Source: Armatimonadota bacterium (lineage in GTDB: Bacteria; Sysuimicrobiota; Sysuimicrobiia; Sysuimicrobiales; Kaftiobacteriaceae). Taken from it: a stretch of 9,462 nucleotides of DNA. Made by a program: the position numbers and the translations under genes. Under the pieces are notes generated by a model. The model was not told the DNA's origin. It was given only the letters and a program-made list of their open reading frames with translations, and did no database searches. The stretch covers positions 1 to 9,462 of the forward strand of contig JAIBHM010000058.1 in the NCBI GenBank assembly GCA_020028535.1, in the 5' to 3' direction. Below, piece after piece: positions 1 to 6,024 of this stretch (its first letter is position 1; each line of letters starts with the position of its first letter).

Positions 1-556
1 ACGCGCCCGATGCGATGGCTACCGTTCCGCCCGCGAGCCCGTCCAGCCCGTCGGTCAGGTTTACCGCGTTGGCGAATCCCACGACGTACAGAATGGCGAA
101 GACCACGTACGCCCACCCGAGATCCCACTCTCCAAGCCACGGAAGCGTGAGCGCGGTGCCGAGCTCAGGGCGCCGCGCGACGTAGAATGCCACCAGCGCA
201 GCCAGGAGGATCTGGACCGTCAGCCGTTCGCGGGCACGGAGCCCCAGGTTCCGTTGCCGGCGGATCCCCAGCAGGTCGTCGAGACCACCCACACATCCAT
301 AGCCGACCATCACCACGAGGGCGAACGTCACGCCGAGCGGCAGTGGGCGCGAGACGGCAAGGGTCGCGATGATCACTGCGACGAGAATGAGGATGCCGCC
401 CATGGTGGGGGTGCCGGCTTTCGACTGGTGCCGTACCGGCGCTTCCTCGCGGATGGACTGCCGCAGCCGCAGCTCCCGCAGCCGCGGAATCCCCCAATAG
501 CCGAGCAGGAGCATCAAGACCGCCGCCAGCGCCGCGGAGAACGCGACGCGCTCCAT
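1..556 (-). CDS. mraY: Phospho-N-acetylmuramoyl-pentapeptide transferase MraY (partial, N-terminal 185 residues)
   Basis: Integral membrane enzyme that transfers phospho-MurNAc-pentapeptide from UDP to undecaprenyl phosphate, giving lipid I on the inner face of the membrane. I translated the minus strand by hand from the ATG at 556-554. The reading frame stays open to the window edge, so the C-terminal part is missing. Residues 1-20 form the first hydrophobic segment. SKAGTPTMGG (45-54) is the MraY signature, followed by a membrane segment at about 52-69 and another at about 75-90. The catalytic-type Asp pair is at 93-94, and NAVNLTDGLDGLAGG (163-177) is the second family signature. The start overlaps the murF stop by one base (TGATG), with AAGG four bases upstream. 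Oddity: lysines usually found just after the Asp pair are replaced (Gly97, Gln101; see findings). The two signatures argue against a WecA/TagO relative. Confidence 0.95.
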   Translation of the reverse strand, partial: MERVAFSAALAAVLMLLLGYWGIPRLRELRLRQSIREEAPVRHQSKAGTPTMGGILILVAVIIATLAVSRPLPLGVTFALVVMVGYGCVGGLDDLLGIRRQRNLGLRARERLTVQILLAALVAFYVARRPELGTALTLPWLGEWDLGWAYVVFAILYVVGFANAVNLTDGLDGLAGGTVAIASGA

Positions 557-1959
557 CATCCTTGATGAGCCTCCGGCCCAGGGCGCATCGCCTCGACGAT
601 CCCGGCAACTACACGCTCCATTTCCATCGCTCGCGAGCCTTTTACCAGCACGACATCGCCGGGGCGGAGCAACTCTCTAAGAAGGTCGATGGCGCGCATC
701 GTACTGGGGACTGTGTGGACTCGTTCGGAGGCCATTGCACCGGCTGCCCCATTCGCGATCTCAACGGCATCCCCGCCGCCAACCGTCACGAGGATGTCGG
801 CAAAATCGGCCACTGCGGCTCCCACATCAAAATGCATCATGCCCGAACTCGGACCGAGTTCCTTCATCTCACCGAGTACAGCGACGCGCCTTCGCCCCCG
901 GGACACTTCGCTGAGCACTTCGAAGGCCGCTTGCATCGATGTGGGACTGGCGTTGTAAGCGTCGTTTATGATGAGGATCCCGCTCGCCTCAACCGGCTGC
1001 AACCTCATCTTGGGTGGGTGGTGATGCGCAAGCGCATCCCGAAGCGCGTCCATTTTCACGCCCATGGCCATCCCCACAGACGCGGCTGCCAACGCATTGC
1101 GAACGTTGTGTAGGCCAAAGACGGGGAGGGTCGCGCTGATCCGCGCGTCAGGGGAGGTGATCGTGAACCGCATGCCAGACGTCGTAAATTCGACTGATGT
1201 CCCACGCACATCAGCCGCAGCATCAATGCCGTAGGTCACTACACGCGCCTTACTGCGGGCAGCAAGCGCTATGACCCTGGGATCGTCGGCATTAAGAACC
1301 GCCGTCCCTGAGGCAGGCAGTCCCTCGATTAGTTCTCCCTTCGCACGTGCGACGTTGTCGATCGAACCCAGCAGCTCGAGATGCGACTCAGCGATGTTCG
1401 TTAGCACTCCGATTTCAGGGCGGGCGATCGCGACGAGCTCGGAGATCTGGCCGAGCCCTCTCATTGCCATTTCAACGATCGCGACCTGATGCGCGCGATC
1501 TAGTCCCAACAGGGTCAGCGGAACTCCGATTTCAGCGTTCCACTCATCCTTCGTCCTGGCCACGCGGTACTGAGTTGCGAGGACAGCCGCGCACATTGCC
1601 GTGGTGGTCGTCTTCCCCACACTACCGGTGACACCCACGACGCGCACTCCAAGAGTACTCCGGTAATGGGCAGCCAGGCCGGCGAGCGCCTGGAGCAAGT
1701 CTCGTACATGAATCGTGACGCCGCCGGAGGGCAGCCCCTGAACCGCGTGGGTAACGAGTGAGGCAGCGGCGCCATTGGCGAACGCATCGCGGATGAAGTT
1801 GTGGCCGTCAGTTCGCGGACCTCGCAGCGGAACAAACAGGTCACCCGGGCGAAGGGTGCGAGTGTCCGTGCTGACGCCTGAGATGGTGAGCGAAGACGGA
1901 CCCGGCGAGGCGAGATGTCCGCCGGTCGCCTTCAGGACCTCCTCAAGGGTGAGCCGCAC
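556..1959 (-). CDS. murF: UDP-N-acetylmuramoyl-tripeptide--D-alanyl-D-alanine ligase MurF
   Basis: Cytoplasmic ATP-dependent ligase that adds D-Ala-D-Ala to UDP-MurNAc-tripeptide, completing the pentapeptide precursor. The product is 467 residues, normal for the family. The N-terminal domain has STDTRTLRPGDLFVPLRG (30-47). The central ATPase domain has the P-loop GSVGKTTTT (112-120), NAEIGVPLTLL (141-151), EMAMRGLGQI (163-172) and TNIAESHLELLGS (187-199), with Lys207 at the position usually carbamylated. HNVRNALAA (284-292) begins the C-terminal domain region, which contains INDAYNASPTSM (331-342), LGEMKELG (362-369) and VLVKGSR (437-443). The start is GTG with AAGG four bases before it. It overlaps the murE stop by 17 bases, and its own stop shares a base with the mraY start, so the three genes are probably translationally coupled. 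Confidence 0.97.
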   Translation of the reverse strand: MRLTLEEVLKATGGHLASPGPSSLTISGVSTDTRTLRPGDLFVPLRGPRTDGHNFIRDAFANGAAASLVTHAVQGLPSGGVTIHVRDLLQALAGLAAHYRSTLGVRVVGVTGSVGKTTTTAMCAAVLATQYRVARTKDEWNAEIGVPLTLLGLDRAHQVAIVEMAMRGLGQISELVAIARPEIGVLTNIAESHLELLGSIDNVARAKGELIEGLPASGTAVLNADDPRVIALAARSKARVVTYGIDAAADVRGTSVEFTTSGMRFTITSPDARISATLPVFGLHNVRNALAAASVGMAMGVKMDALRDALAHHHPPKMRLQPVEASGILIINDAYNASPTSMQAAFEVLSEVSRGRRRVAVLGEMKELGPSSGMMHFDVGAAVADFADILVTVGGGDAVEIANGAAGAMASERVHTVPSTMRAIDLLRELLRPGDVVLVKGSRAMEMERVVAGIVEAMRPGPEAHQG

Positions 1960-3412
1960 GTGCCTTCAACGCCTCTCTCGCCACGAGCCGGTCGTCAAAC
2001 GGATGCTTGACGCCGTTGATCTCTTGATACGGTTCATGCCCCTTGCCGGCAATGATGACGAAGTCGCCGGGCTGCGCCACATGAATTGCGCGGAAGATCG
2101 CCTTGCGCCGGTCGGGCTCGACTTCGAGGGCGCGCGAGCGGTCTCCGATCCCCGCCAGGATCTCCTCGATGATCGTCATCGGCTGTTCCGTGCGCGGGTT
2201 GTCGGAGGTGACGATCACCATGTCCGCGAGTTCGGAGGCAATCGCACCCATCTTGGGGCGCTTTGTGCGGTCACGGTCCCCGCCCGCCCCGAAGACGACA
2301 ATGGTGCGGCCGCGGACGAAATCGCGCGCGGTGCGCAGGACGTTCTCCAGCCCGTCGGGCGTGTGGGCGTAGTCCACCACCACCCCGAACTTCTGGCCTT
2401 CGCTCACCGCCTCAAATCGCCCCGGCACGCCGGCAAACGCCGCGAGCACGCGCGGGATCGTCTGGGCGGGCACGCCTTCTGACAGCGCCACGGCGATCGC
2501 GGCGAGCGAGTTGTAGACGTTGAAGCGGCCCTGCAGGCGCGAGGCGATGCGGACCGTTCCCTGCGGCGTCTGCACAGCGTAATCCATCCCATCCAGCCGG
2601 AGGTGGATCCCGGAGGCGCGGATGCGCGCCTCCCGATCGATTGCGTAGGTGATCACCGGCGCCCGGCTGGCCCGGGCCATGATCTCGCCGCTTGGATCGT
2701 CCGCGTTCACGATGGCCACGCCTGCCGGCTCCACCATCCCGAAGAGCCGCCGCTTGGCGGCCCGGTACTCATCGAGCGTCTTGTGGAAGTCCAGGTGGTC
2801 CTGCGTCAGGTTGGTGAACACCGCCCCCATGAACCGCATCCCCGCGACACGGTGCAGCGCGAGTGCGTGAGAGGCGACCTCCACGACCGCGTACTGCATG
2901 CCCTCGTCCACCATCTGCCGCAGCAGCCTCTGCAGGTCCAGTGCCTCGGGGGTTGTACGATCCAGCCCGATCGTGCGGTCCTCCCCCATCTTCGCACCCA
3001 TCGTCCCGATGATACCGCAGCGTATTCCGGCCGCCGTAAGCAGCGCCTCGATGAGGTACGCAGTCGTGCCCTTCCCGTTGGTGCCGGTGATGCCGATAAC
3101 CTTCAGCTGGCGGGAGGGATGACCATAGAATGCGCTGCTCAACAGCGCGAGGGCGAGACGCGAATCGGGGACCTGAACCTGGACCACGCCCCCCCGGACG
3201 TCGACGGGGCGTTCCACCACGACCGCGGCGGCGCCGCGCGAGATGGCCTGCGACACGAAGGCATGGCCGTCGTGGGTGAATCCCCGAACCGCTACGAAGA
3301 TCGCGCCGGGAGTGACGGCGTCGTGGTGCGAGACCACGGCGGAGATGTCGATATCAGAGCGGCCCCCAACGGACGCGGCGGGCACATCCTTCACGAGCAG
3401 ATCGAGACGCAT
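1943..3412 (-). CDS. murE: UDP-N-acetylmuramoyl-L-alanyl-D-glutamate--2,6-diaminopimelate ligase MurE
   Basis: Cytoplasmic Mur ligase that adds the third stem-peptide residue. From the ATG at 3412 the product is 489 residues. Motifs: P-loop region GITGTNGKGTT (107-117), TNLTQDHLDFH (200-210), Lys220 at the carbamylated-lysine position, GRFNVYNS (295-302), DYAHTPDG (347-354), GAGGDRDRTKRP (375-386), DNPR (404-407) and GKGHEPYQ (456-463). In this family DNPR marks meso-diaminopimelate specificity rather than lysine. Start choice: the frame is open to a GTG at 3475 inside ftsI, and an ATG at 3424 is also possible. I prefer 3412 because the family homology begins at MRLDLL and purine-rich GAGCGGTGGG lies directly upstream, whereas 3424 has no visible ribosome binding site. 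This leaves 26 bases after the ftsI stop. Oddity: the P-loop reads GKGTT instead of the usual GKTT. Confidence 0.96.
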   Translation of the reverse strand: MRLDLLVKDVPAASVGGRSDIDISAVVSHHDAVTPGAIFVAVRGFTHDGHAFVSQAISRGAAAVVVERPVDVRGGVVQVQVPDSRLALALLSSAFYGHPSRQLKVIGITGTNGKGTTAYLIEALLTAAGIRCGIIGTMGAKMGEDRTIGLDRTTPEALDLQRLLRQMVDEGMQYAVVEVASHALALHRVAGMRFMGAVFTNLTQDHLDFHKTLDEYRAAKRRLFGMVEPAGVAIVNADDPSGEIMARASRAPVITYAIDREARIRASGIHLRLDGMDYAVQTPQGTVRIASRLQGRFNVYNSLAAIAVALSEGVPAQTIPRVLAAFAGVPGRFEAVSEGQKFGVVVDYAHTPDGLENVLRTARDFVRGRTIVVFGAGGDRDRTKRPKMGAIASELADMVIVTSDNPRTEQPMTIIEEILAGIGDRSRALEVEPDRRKAIFRAIHVAQPGDFVIIAGKGHEPYQEINGVKHPFDDRLVAREALKARAAHP

Positions 3413-3438
3413 CCCACCGCTCATTATACAAAATGCGC

Positions 3439-5295
3439 TCAGAACTGATTCTTTGGAGGGATGCGCAGATACCACAGCGTCTGCGCGGCCACCTCGCGGA
3501 ATACTGGCGCGGCGATCTCACCGCCATAGTACGGACCGGTCGGCTCGTCCAGGATGACCAGGACGGCGAGTCTCGGGTGATCGGCCGGCACGAGCCCGAG
3601 GAACGATGCCACGTAGCGCCCGGGATCGTATCCTCCTCCCGCAGCAGGTTTCTGGGCGGTACCGGTCTTCCCCGCGACCGGATAGCCGTCGATGCGGGCC
3701 AGCGCGCCGGTCCCGTCATCCACCGCCGACCTCATGATGTCCAGGACGGCGCGGGCGACCTCGGGACGAACCGCGCGGCGTCCAGGCTGCGCGCCGGCGA
3801 CCTCGGTCATCCTGCCCTCACGGTCACGGACCCCGCGCACCACATACGGCCGGACGACCACGCCATTGTTCGCGAGCGCTGTCGAGGCGGTCAGCAGCTG
3901 CAGGGGCGTGACCGAGATACCCTGGCCAAAGGAGATCGTGGCCAGCCCAGGACCGAGCCATCCCGACGGCGGCCGCACCAACCCGGCCACCTCCCCCGGA
4001 AGATCGATCCGGGAAGGCTCCCCGAACCCGAAGGCACGGATGTACCGATAGAAGGTCGTCCTCCCCAGGCGAGAGGCGATCTGCGCCGCACCGATGTTGC
4101 AGGAGTTCTTGACCACGTCGCTCGCGGTCTGCCAGCCGTGGGTCCGGTCAGTGCCGTCGCGGATCACGTGGCCGCCGACCTTGAGCGCGCCGTCGCAGAA
4201 AAACTGCTCTTCGGGACGGATGAGGCCGGAGTCCAGCGCGGCAGCGGTCAGAAATACCTTGAACGTGGAGCCGGGTTCATACATCTCGCTCACCGTGCGG
4301 TTCATCCACAGCTCCGGGGAAGCGACGGCGCCGGCGTTGGGATCGAAGACCGGCCGTGCGGCCAGCGCGAGTATCTCCCCGGTGCGGGTGTCCATGACGA
4401 TGACCGATCCGCGGCGGGCGCGTGTGCGCTTCATCGCCGCGTCGAGCTCACGCTCCGCGATATGCTGGATGACCTGGTCGATGGTCAGCAGCAGATCCGC
4501 TCCGTGCACAGGCGCCTCGACGGTCCGCTGCGTGCCGACCAGGATGCGCCCGATGCCGTCATGCGCGGCCACCGCTTCGCCCGCCTTCCCTCGGAGCGTC
4601 GGCTCGTAGGCAAGCTCAACTCCGGCCAGCCCCTGATTGTCGATGCCGACGAAGCCGAGCAGGTGCGCAGCCGAGACGCCGCCTGGATACGAGCGGCGAT
4701 CCTCGGTTCGGAACCCGATCTGGTCGCCGAAGGCGAGTGATGTGATCCGCGCGAGGAGTTCGGGCGTGACCTTGCGCGCGAGCCACGCGAAGTGACGCCC
4801 GCCCTGCAGCCGGCGAAGGACCTCGTTCTCTCGCAGACCGAGGACCGGCGCGATGCGCGCGGCGAAGGCGGCCCGGTCGCGGATCGCGCTCGGTACCGCG
4901 TACACACTGGTGGACTCCACGTTGATCGCCAGCGGTCGTCCGCGGCGATCGAGGAGGCGGCCTCGGTGCGGTTCGAGGACGATCGTCGCCAGCCGCTGGC
5001 GCTGGGCGATACTCTGGAGGCGGCTGCTCCGTACCACTTGCAGCTGAACCAGCCTCAAGATGAGCGAGGCCAGGACTGCCATCACGCACACCGCGAGTAC
5101 GGTGATGCGCCGCCGGACGATGATGCGATGCTCGGTGCGGAGGCCTACGTGCGGATGGGACCGGACGTGGCGGCGGGGGCGTCGGGCCGTCGAGCGGCGT
5201 CTTGTTCTACCTGCCACCGCCGTACGCGTCTGGACTCCTCCGCCTCGACGATCAATCGCAGCGCTTCCTCTGCGGTCACGGCGCGCCTCCTTCAT
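3439..5295 (-). CDS. ftsI: Septal peptidoglycan D,D-transpeptidase FtsI (class B penicillin-binding protein)
   Basis: Cross-links septal peptidoglycan, working with FtsW and the FtsL group of the divisome. The 618-residue product has an Arg-rich N-terminal segment (1-63), one membrane anchor (about 64-86), and a dimerisation/pedestal domain with RGRLLDRRGRPLA (111-123). The transpeptidase domain follows, with nucleophile motif STFK (Ser343), SCN (398-400), FGQGISVTPLQ (456-466) and KTGTAQ (543-548). There is no C-terminal PASTA domain. The ATG at 5295 lies nine bases after the ftsL stop but has only a weak GGTGA upstream. The next in-frame candidate is GTG at 5217. Residues 1-50 contain 16 arginines, and within them a different frame (5145-5279) has a perfect ribosome binding site and more coding-like composition. 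The true N-terminus is therefore uncertain, and a frameshift is possible. Function is secure; the start is not. It is the counterpart of PbpB/SpoVD in Firmicutes. Confidence 0.95.
   Translation of the reverse strand: MKEARRDRRGSAAIDRRGGGVQTRTAVAGRTRRRSTARRPRRHVRSHPHVGLRTEHRIIVRRRITVLAVCVMAVLASLILRLVQLQVVRSSRLQSIAQRQRLATIVLEPHRGRLLDRRGRPLAINVESTSVYAVPSAIRDRAAFAARIAPVLGLRENEVLRRLQGGRHFAWLARKVTPELLARITSLAFGDQIGFRTEDRRSYPGGVSAAHLLGFVGIDNQGLAGVELAYEPTLRGKAGEAVAAHDGIGRILVGTQRTVEAPVHGADLLLTIDQVIQHIAERELDAAMKRTRARRGSVIVMDTRTGEILALAARPVFDPNAGAVASPELWMNRTVSEMYEPGSTFKVFLTAAALDSGLIRPEEQFFCDGALKVGGHVIRDGTDRTHGWQTASDVVKNSCNIGAAQIASRLGRTTFYRYIRAFGFGEPSRIDLPGEVAGLVRPPSGWLGPGLATISFGQGISVTPLQLLTASTALANNGVVVRPYVVRGVRDREGRMTEVAGAQPGRRAVRPEVARAVLDIMRSAVDDGTGALARIDGYPVAGKTGTAQKPAAGGGYDPGRYVASFLGLVPADHPRLAVLVILDEPTGPYYGGEIAAPVFREVAAQTLWYLRIPPKNQF
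5145..5279 (-). CDS. Possible 44-codon small ORF, or displaced true N-terminus of FtsI
   Basis: This frame is read inside the annotated 5' end of ftsI, in a different register. It starts with GTG at 5279 preceded by AAGGAGG with a six-base spacer, the best ribosome binding site near any start in the ftsL-mraY block. It ends with TAG at 5145. The product begins MTAEEALRLIVEAEE, then a basic stretch SRRVRRWQ, and ends in a Pro/Ala-rich tail. The first half could form a charged helix. A hand count over its 44 codons gives GC of about 77, 59 and 75 percent at positions 1, 2 and 3. The low second position is what a GC-rich gene shows. Read in the ftsI frame, the same bases put the lowest GC at position 3. 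It resembles no family I know. It could be a small protein, the real FtsI start joined by a frameshift, or chance. Confidence 0.35.
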   Translation of the reverse strand: MTAEEALRLIVEAEESRRVRRWQVEQDAARRPDAPAATSGPIRT

Positions 5296-5304
5296 TCACC
5301 GCGA

Positions 5305-5766
5305 TCAGTGCGACTCGCCGGCCTGGGCCTCGCGCCGCAGCAACAGGGCCCCGAGGCGCTGCCACACGGTGGGTTGCGCGGCAGGCTGTGCGGCCAGCGT
5401 GATCGGCGGCAGGATGAGCGCCGCCATCTGCTGGGGGTGCGGCTTGATCATGCCGAGGTCCCGCACGGCCACCCGTTCGATCCGTTCGGGTGATTTCAAC
5501 GCCGTCACTGCCACGAGGAGGCGGGCGTGCTCAGCCTGCAGCGCGCCGACGTCCTGCCGCAGCGTGAGGATGCCGTAGCCGGCCCGCGCCGCTTTCGTGC
5601 TCTGGCCGACGTAGACGATCGCGGGCAGGGCCAGCAACACCGCGGCAGCGAGCACGCGCATCATGGGACTGGAGCGCCGGCGGCGTGGGAGCGCCCCAGC
5701 GTCTCGCGCTCCACGGTCCGGCATCAGGACCGGGTAGGTTCTCGTTCGTGCCGCCACCGCCACCAT
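5305..5766 (-). CDS. ftsL: Cell division protein FtsL/DivIC-like
   Basis: Small bitopic membrane protein expected to form a coiled-coil complex with FtsB/DivIC and FtsQ/DivIB and to regulate septal synthesis by FtsW-FtsI. From the ATG at 5766 the product is 153 residues. It has an Arg-rich cytoplasmic segment (about 1-36), one membrane helix (about 37-54), a likely coiled-coil stretch (about 65-90), then SPERIERVAVRDLGMIKPHP (92-111). That last motif, with its P-x-RIE and LGM-x-x-P pattern, is the familiar FtsL/DivIC signature. The C-terminal tail is Ala/Pro-rich. I chose this ATG because GGGAG lies eight bases upstream. An in-frame GTG at 5781 would add five residues but has a poorer site. 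Sequence conservation in the family is low, so the call rests on topology, the short motif and its place between rsmH and ftsI. Confidence 0.85.
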   Translation of the reverse strand: MVAVAARTRTYPVLMPDRGARDAGALPRRRRSSPMMRVLAAAVLLALPAIVYVGQSTKAARAGYGILTLRQDVGALQAEHARLLVAVTALKSPERIERVAVRDLGMIKPHPQQMAALILPPITLAAQPAAQPTVWQRLGALLLRREAQAGESH

Positions 5767-5815
5767 GCTGTCTACTCCCACGTCACGATGTCTGTCACTA
5801 CATCCTCAGAGGTGA

Positions 5816-5877
5816 TCGGGTCTGCCGGGTGACTTCCGCGCGGGTCTGGTGTGACCCCATCAACCCGACAGACCCGA
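5816..5877 (-). repeat. Long imperfect inverted repeat upstream of ftsL
   Basis: Arms 5816-5830 and 5863-5877 pair at 14 of 15 positions, with one mismatch (5825 with 5868). Inside the loop, GGGTC at 5842-5846 pairs with GACCC at 5853-5857 around a six-base loop, giving a smaller nested hairpin. The outer 3' arm on the RNA is immediately preceded by GGAAGUC (minus strand of 5831-5837), which stays unpaired in this fold. The element ends 49 bases before the ftsL ATG. Confidence 0.6.
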
Positions 5878-5917
5878 GTCAACGTCGGCACAGGTCGGCC
5901 GTTGCATCTTGGGACGG

Positions 5918-5938
5918 GGCAACCGGAAGTCGGTTGCC
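5918..5938 (-). repeat. Perfect 8-bp hairpin with ACUUC loop
   Basis: On the minus strand GGCAACCG and CGGTTGCC flank the five-base loop ACTTC. The pairing is perfect. No T-tract follows, so it is unlikely to be an intrinsic terminator. The loop and its closing pair (GACUUCC) are complementary over seven bases to the unpaired GGAAGUC in the neighbouring inverted repeat. Confidence 0.6.
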
Positions 5939-5970
5939 GGAGGTGCTCGGATGCTGCTGCGGAGGGGATC

Positions 5971-6008
5971 TTCGGGGTGTGTGTGGAGGTGCGAAGACCG
6001 ACCCCGAA
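5971..6008 (-). repeat. 8-bp inverted repeat after rsmH
   Basis: TTCGGGGT at 5971-5978 and ACCCCGAA at 6001-6008 are perfect complements, separated by 22 bases. The right arm includes one of the G-tracts (minus strand 6002-6005) of the potential G-quadruplex, so the two structures would exclude each other. Confidence 0.45.
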
Positions 6009-6024
6009 TTGCCCCGCCCCACCC
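6002..6024 (-). other. Potential G-quadruplex directly after rsmH stop
   Basis: Read on the minus strand, which is the mRNA sense, four G-tracts follow the rsmH stop: GGG, GGGG, GGGG and GGGG, with loops T, C and CAATTC. This meets the usual pattern of four runs of at least three G with loops of one to seven bases. Formation in the cell is not shown by sequence, and GC-rich genomes produce such patterns by chance. Confidence 0.4.

Larger units (their letters stand above)
5767..6024 (-). other. rsmH-ftsL spacer with dense inverted repeats
   Basis: This 258-base spacer is long for this otherwise tight cluster. I see no believable gene in it: a minus-strand open frame across it (5772-6092) has no recognisable protein features. 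It holds three inverted repeats (5816-5877, 5918-5938 and 5971-6008), three copies of the heptamer GGGTCTG or its complement (5818, 5842 and 5868), and a run of G-tracts on the minus strand directly after the rsmH stop. TTGACT occurs on the minus strand at 5882-5877, but nothing like a -10 box follows at the right distance. None of the hairpins is followed by a U-tract, so they do not look like intrinsic terminators. The region could be a structured leader for ftsL and the genes after it. Confidence 0.5.

Noticed and set aside
562..1113. Long plus-strand open frames opposite murF, murE, ftsI and rsmH (for example 562-1113, 2603-3448, 3433-4740)
   Set aside because: They are antisense shadows common in GC-rich coding DNA. 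The minus-strand products have full family motifs and the plus-strand ones have none.
3423..3428. Perfect TATAAT on the minus strand between ftsI and murE, a possible internal promoter
   Set aside because: No -35-like hexamer stands 16 to 18 bases upstream and the extended -10 TG is misplaced. The T-A-rich stretch is largely the murE start region itself.
3413..3475. MurE starting at GTG 3475, inside ftsI
   Set aside because: The extra 21 residues have no family counterpart, the nearest GAGG is about 16 bases away, and it is part of the conserved end of ftsI.
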